From Pseudophaeomoniella oleicola (taxonomy: Eukaryota; Ascomycota; Eurotiomycetes; Phaeomoniellales; Phaeomoniellaceae): DNA of 64,000 nt. The stretch spans positions 558,001 to 622,000 of the forward strand of contig QWDQ01000001.1 of the NCBI GenBank assembly GCA_003868215.1. Direction: 5' to 3'. Numbering within the stretch: position 1 is the first letter of the stretch; the number at the start of each line of letters is the position of its first letter. Below the pieces are notes generated by a model. It ran no database searches. It had not been told where the DNA came from and worked only from the letters and a program-made list of their open reading frames with translations. The translations under genes were made by a program, and so were the position numbers. This document shows positions 58,019-64,000 of this stretch, one piece after another.

Positions 58019-61000
58019 CACAAGTAGCAGTCCACCGACACACCTGGCAAACCCCAATACCCCGGACGAGTCGAAAGCGAACTAAGGCAGACTAGATCTA
58101 TCACGGAGATAGGGCAAATACAACAGAGAGGCTATTCCAACGTCCGGAAACGCACGACCAAGATGGGAAGGTCGATAAGAGGGCAAAGGGGAAAGATTCA
58201 GGTAATGAGAATGAGAAGAAGAGTAGAAAACAGAAGGTGAAAAGAATATGTTGAGTAATGGAATGTGCTAATGGAGTGGCAGAGGCGAAGGACGGTAGTC
58301 TGTGATGTGCGCTGTTCAACAGGTCGAGCACAGGCCAGACATTTCTTCTTGTCTTTTGAGGAAAAATTTTCACCATTAAAAGGAAGCGCTGAACAAGGCG
58401 GTATTTTTGATCTCTCAAAAGGAATTGAAATTTCCCTTTTCCTTTTTCTGTCTTTCAAGCATCGAGTAAGGTAGAAACTGTATGGGATGGATGGATGGGT
58501 GTATGTACGTAGGTATGAAAAATAGTGTTCAGGTATGGCGTATACGGAGGATCGAGGGTAGCGGTAATTTATGGCGAACGAGGACCCAGCGAGACAAAGA
58601 TGTGCAAAAAGGAAGTTAATGCCCCATTTTCACAAGTCCGAGGGATTGCGAGTCGTCGACTATGGTTGCATCTCCTCTTCTTTCTTAGTCTCTCCCTCCC
58701 TCTCTCTCTCTCGTCGAATTGCCGGGATCGGTGACCAGGGGTCCTGAGAGACGATCAAATGAGAACGAGCAAGGCAGAGAGAACCGGACGGGATTGGATG
58801 ATAGGAGAGCATGGATGGGATTCGGCAGAAAATGTACAAGGAAGAGAGAAGCGATCCAAGCGGAAACGAACGACAATTTCTGATTTTCTTCGCCTATGCT
58901 TTTTCTCTTTTCTCTCTTCGGAGATTGGCGCCGATGAGTATTTTGCGGGGTGCATGGTAAGCCTGGTAGCTGAAGACCAAGACCGGGATCAGTCCAGGTA
59001 TCCTGTCCAATCCATCCACGGTCGGTTACGATACAGTGTACCGCATACACCGACGCCCTTGCAGAGAGAATAAGGCTGCAGTCGTGATTTCGTACCTAGG
59101 CGAGCACGTTCACGAGTATCATGTTCATCCGTACACTTATGTCGTTTCTCGTATACCAAGTGGAATCGCATGCAAAGCTTCGATGGTGTGACTGACTCTG
59201 AGACTAATGCCACGCCAAGATCGCCATTGTCCGTCAGGTACGTACAACACCCTTCCGTAGTACGGAGTACATCGACCATGATCTCTATGATAAGGTCTCT
59301 CTCTCGCTGCTTCTCATGAAGAGCTTGGAGTGTGAATGGAAATACTCTACTGTCAGCCGCAGCATGGGATCTACAGGACATATGTCTCCTTCGTTGATAC
59401 GTATCACCATAATGAACAGAGAGCATTTTACATTGAAGGTCAAGACAGTAGATACGTGCCTGGTACCTGGTAGGTATATATTTTCAGCCGACATCGGATC
59501 AATCTTTTGACAAGCGTTGTAATTACATGGTATCAGACAGAATTCGCCGAGTCATCTCCTTCTACGGGTAAGCTGGGTGACTACTAAGTTACGTAGTAGG
59601 ATTTTGCCGGCTGATTCCCGAATCGTACCATACCTATACCTAAGTGAACCTTCTACTATTGCTGCTACTACGGTACTGTACCATGGCATGACACGATGAT
59701 ACCTTGAGACGTCTTGGAAATTGAGCCCGTAGTACGTAGTAACACAGTAGGTAGCAGTCACTAAGGTGTGATCCATCTACATCCCGAAAAGTGCATCCTT
59801 GAATGTCAATCCTACGCTTTAGGAGACCTCCGACCGTCTTAAACGGCGAGCCAGTGCCTATTGCATCAGTAGAAGAAGAAAATATGCGCAGACATTGGGC
59901 ATGCATCTGAATTCTGATTGGTAGACTTCATCCTGGGAGTTATTGCAACAATGAAGGAGGCGTTTCATGGCTTGCTTCTACTTCTACTTCTACACACACA
60001 CTTCACACCTACGCCCACCTGACCTCGATCTCGTTCTCTCTTGGATGTCTCCTTCCCGACCAATATCCCAAACCCCCTTTTTTGTTTTGTCTCTTATCTT
60101 TCTAGAAATAGATCAGACAAACCGTGGATCCCTCTCCCCCAACATTTGAGTCTCTTCACGTGCGGCTACTGGCAGTGACTATGGTACGTACCGTAGTGTT
60201 GTTGTAGTTCTGAATAGTGCACGGTTAAGTGAAAAATTTCTACCCACGCGGGCCTCTCGGTATCCAATTTATCCAATCACAACGCCTAGAGGACGCCTCC
60301 TCCCGGCAACTTTGATGCTTTCTCGACAAGGCTCAAAGGGTATTCCGCCAGAGTCAAGTAATGTGGGCAACTACTGGATGGAAATACCTTTTCCAGTATA
60401 GTCATGGCGGCTGGATCACTACTACGTATGTACCTTACCTTTATCTGATGAACGAGGAACCTTGGATCCCAGCTCGCCAGCTCGCCAGGACGAGAGGAGC
60501 AGGAAGAGGAGGTCCGAACAAGTCCGACCGTCCTCTAAGATCTACTGCCAAGGTCCCCTCTATCGAGCCGTGTGTCCCACCTCTGGTGTTTCTCCGTGGG
60601 TACTGTACACATAACATGTCCATTACACGTTTTCCAGCCTGTCCAAAGCCACGTCGTCATACAATCGGGTACTATGGTCTCGACGCCATCTCAGAATGCA
60701 GCCTGTACACCGTGACTCGACCAAAGAGACTGGTGTTGATCCCCCAGAGGAAATCGTGAGGGAGGCAACATTCATTCCACACCTGCAAGAGCGCAGAGAT
60801 GATCACGAAAAGTGAGAGTGAGGGCCCAGGTAACTTATTAGTCGGCTCGATGCACTCCCCAAAATGGGTTCTCTGCACATTTGCTCAGAGTATATGGGTA
60901 TGTGATTTCATGTTAGAGTATCTTCGTTGGAATATGGAGGGAGAGACATCTAGAGGCAAGAACGTATGACCAGGTAGGTGAGAGTAATGGCAGGTGCCAT

Positions 61001-61161
61001 CAGACAGCCATCGCTCTCTCAGCGACTCTGCACCATCGGTATGAAAGTGTACGTCGCTGTCGGTATGCTAGTGTTGCTTCCTACCTTGCGTAGCTGTGGG
61101 CTTGGTCAGTTCAATTTGCCATGTCATAGTGTTTGGAAAGGGTATGCGCATGGAGCATTCA
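58019..61161. promoter_or_regulatory. 3.1-kb divergent region, bZIP / arrestin genes
   Basis: No gene recognised. Long leaders are likely for both regulators. CCAAT-type boxes occur near 60262-60280, and TACGTAGTA palindromes at 59590-59598 and 59733-59741. Confidence 0.4.
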
Positions 61162-63980
61162 ATGGCTTCACATGGTGAGTGGTGAATATCAGCTTTCTTT
61201 AACTACTGACTTCGCGAGTTATCTCAAGCGAGCCATTCACAGAAGATGGCCATCAACCTCCATCGAGTCATACTAACACGAATGTATACCGTCGACCATT
61301 GAGTGCCTTTGCCCGCAGACGTCTCCGAGAACTATCGCGGATTCGGGAGGCCTCAGAGTCCTCAAAAGATGATACAACGGGCCGGAGGAAGATGGTTTCC
61401 TCCGTCGATGGCACGCACAGTAAAATGTCTTCTGCTGATGATAAACTCGAATCTTCCGAATCGACCTCGAAGGAAAATCAAGTGCCAACTGCCGACAGGC
61501 CACGAACTGTGGCTAGTGGAGCGGCGAGCTCCATCAGTCTGCCTTTAGCCAATATACCAGAGCGGAAATCCTCAGCTAGCATCTTCAGAAACGGAGCGAC
61601 AACCTCAGGGCGATCAAGCGTGCAAGACTTTCCATCATGGAAGCTTCCGCCTCCCGCAGCGGCTGGTTACGCGGTGCCCTCAAGAGGCAGATCGAATTCT
61701 CCGGTACGAGGGGCTATGCAGCGCGCCTCTGTCTCGGGTAACAACCTCAGAAGAATACCTTCGAAGACGCTGATAAGGACGAGTGTACCGCTTGATATTC
61801 TCGACCGTCCAAATTCGAAGCATGCCGGATTCGAGATGCACGTTCATCTTGCATCATCTGTATTTGTTGGTGGTGGCACAATAGAGGGTGCGGTGAAACT
61901 GGCAATCAATCCCAACATCAATGGCAAAAGTAGAGAGGCTATGTATATCACCCGACTTGCTATAGACGTGATCGGTGTTGAAGAAGTTAGCGATGGGAGA
62001 CGATGGGTCTTCTTGTCTCTGGCTAATGAATTGTTTGATGAAGAACACCCCCCTCCTGCGTCCATGGTCTCGTCCCAGACGTCCGTGTCGACAATTGAGA
62101 CGAAATGGGCTCTCAGACAATCATCAGCGGTACTCCCGTTTCGCGTCAACCTTCCGCTCAATATCGGACCCCCAACATATCTTTCGAAGCAAGCACGCAT
62201 ACGATATATCCTCTGTCCGACCGCTTACATCGAGGCAAGGGACAGGCCAAGCATCGTTCGTCAGTCATGGAATATTCAGATGCTTACGGTGTATGACCCT
62301 GAGAAGGCTCTTTCCAGTCTCCCAAGTCCTCTTGTCGCTTCAGATCAACTGTCAATCAGTACCAATCCACCGGTACACATCATCAAGCTCACCGCAGGGC
62401 TGCACCGCCAAACATGGATCAATGGCTCCTCTATCTTCGTTGACATACACATATCCAACAATAGTCCAAAGCTTATCAAGAAAATCGAGTTGCAGTTAGA
62501 GAAGACTACGCTTGGGTATTCACACGCAGCCGCAGGCACCGCGGAAAAGAGTGCAAGTTATCTTCGACTCCCCCATAAGAGTGAATCGGAAATAGTCTCA
62601 ACTGCTGTGCTCAAGAAAGGAAGAGAGTTCGCTGGAATCGCCGAGAATGTGTCTGATGTCAGGACAATGGCACTAGAGGTCCCACGAAACCAGATAACCA
62701 TCAGCACAGGGAGATATTTTGAGATCCGTTACTTCGTCAATGTTGTGGTGTCGGTTGCGTTCTTCAAAACTGTTGTTGTTCAATTACCTGTTACCATCAT
62801 TCACATGAACTCTCTAGACATTGTTCCAAATTCGTTAGCTCAAGTTGCCGCAGCTATTGAAGCAAAACGGTCCTGCACAGTTCCGGTCGATCGCCAAGCT
62901 GCAATTTATTCCCCCTACCATCAAGGTCAAGCCTTTTCGGCCCCTCGCCGCCAGTCATTAGAGCGCTTGAGAGGAGATGTGAAGTCAGCCGGCGATCTCG
63001 GCTACGAGGAACTCAACACTCTTCAAAGGGAAGTTGACGACTCACCACGACGCAAGCTACCCCGAAAAGCGAAGAGCAGCCACCACATCCGTACTATCTC
63101 CATTAATCCACGACCACAAGACTCCGAGCCCCACGTTGCTCGATCTCAAATGGATGGCTTGCCGGTGGAAGTCACCCAGGATTATCCAGGCACCGGGTCA
63201 CATCAGCACCACAGTCCACATCCTAGTTGCTATCACTGTCAGGTATCTGCAACCGACGCAGGGCATCACCGACACCGGTCGAGTCTTTCGACACCTGCCG
63301 GGCCAAAAATCGCCCGTCTCCAAGTCTCGACATCTGGATTGGGTTTCTCGGAGACTGAATTCGAGTTGCCACCTGACTCTCCTCCGCGAAAAGTCATGCT
63401 CAGCGAGAGTGAAAGGAAGGTGATCCAACAAGAGCGTGAACTACGACTCGCAAGGCAAAGGAGCATCGCGCATAATCGTAACACATCTGACCAGAGCATG
63501 GTGCAAGGCCAAACGGGTTCATCATCAGTGCAGTACCTCGGGCGCGTTGGAAGCAGACATTCTCAAGGAAAGATGCCGTCGCACGGCTTAGGTCGCACTG
63601 GGAGCAGGCGGAGTAATCATCATGCCAATGGACGATCTCGATCCCGCACTATCCCAATGACTGAAAGGGATCGAGGACCCAGGATCCCTGGTCCTGCAAT
63701 GATGACCGGTGCGGGCTTTCGGGAGATTGGTCCTGGCGATCAAGGGTACTGGGGATGGAAGAACGTCGCGGCGTCGGGGACGGACACTAGTACAGGGATG
63801 CTGAGCAGGAGGAGTATAGACGGGATTATCGGAGTCCCTATGGGTGGGAATAGGTATGGAGATATCGGAAGGCGAGGGAGCGTAGGTGGTGGTGCTGCGG
63901 CCAGTCGATTGAGAGCTTCGTATGTTGACGGACGAGGCGGATGTGGTCCTGGTGGTGTGGAATGGGGTATGTGGAGATGA
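61162..63980 (+). CDS. Arrestin-domain protein
   Basis: Exon 1 is 13 bp (61162-61174, MASH plus one base). A 68-bp intron (GTGAGT..TTCACAG, phase 1) leads to exon 2 (61243-63980). The model is supported by a long frame open back to 61203 without any ATG, and by exact phase closure. Protein 916 residues. After about 170 disordered residues come the two arrestin folds. The N-domain runs about 185-345 (FEMHVHLASSVFVGGGTIEG; AMYITRLAIDVIGVEEV). The C-domain runs about 370-540 (HIIKLTAGLHRQTWINGSSI; IKKIELQLEK; LPVTIIHMNSLDI). The tail is rich in RxxS sites and ends in a Gly-rich segment. Fungal alpha-arrestins link membrane transporters or receptors to Rsp5 ubiquitin ligase. I did not see an obvious PPxY motif, so the partner is unsure. 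Confidence 0.88.
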
Positions 63981-64000
63981 TGGTGGTGCATACCGGTGAC

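Overview
The window is nuclear DNA of a filamentous ascomycete (Pezizomycotina). The genes have short spliceosomal introns (mostly 45-120 bp, GT..AG), long disordered Ser/Pro-rich proteins are common, and several families are typical of these fungi: a Zn2Cys6 regulator, an MCT-type MFS transporter, a Whi5/Nrm1 repressor, a fungal arrestin and an Ada/AraC regulator. There is also one AT-rich, apparently RIP-mutated DNA transposon. I cannot place the organism below subphylum. No rRNA, tRNA or CRISPR was recognised.

Layout. 1-2157 is a CRIB-domain protein cut by the left edge. It is followed by a gene-free stretch holding an extraordinary run of 159 C then 74 A. From 4.4 to 11.4 kb two divergent genes form the most interesting unit: a processive-type family-2 glycosyltransferase (4429-6037, minus) and a secreted/membrane fusion of a GH16-like domain, with its catalytic motif degraded, to an acyltransferase-3 membrane domain (8282-11422, plus). 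Together they look like a synthase plus a modifier for a surface polysaccharide. Next come a Zn2Cys6 factor and an MFS transporter in divergent orientation (11.9-16.9 kb), then a large disordered fungal protein (18.3-21.1 kb) and about 5 kb without a recognisable gene.

26.1-34.4 kb holds three plus-strand genes: a MAP-kinase-type dual-specificity phosphatase with an upstream-ORF candidate, a myotubularin phosphoinositide phosphatase, and a GH5 glucanase-like enzyme. 35.4-36.8 kb is a Whi5/Nrm1-type G1/S repressor. 37.46-38.80 kb is the degenerate TIR element. After it come an Ada-type methyl-phosphotriester sensor and two convergent BTB-domain genes (39.7-43.6 kb).

45.1-63.98 kb is dense in housekeeping and regulatory genes: a three-exon complex I subunit with a twin CX9C motif (NDUFS5 type), Sec39 (ER tethering), a conserved protein of unknown function, a five-exon Stm1/SERBP1-type ribosome-binding protein, an F-box-like protein, a bZIP factor with a GC-AG intron, and an arrestin-domain protein. 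Many exon joins were worked out by reading frame and splice signals, because single-frame reading misses the short first exons of several genes (myotubularin, BTB, NDUFS5, Stm1, arrestin).

The best candidate for a little-described system is the 4.4-11.4 kb glycosyltransferase / GH16-like-acyltransferase pair. Its function here is inferred from domains and arrangement only.
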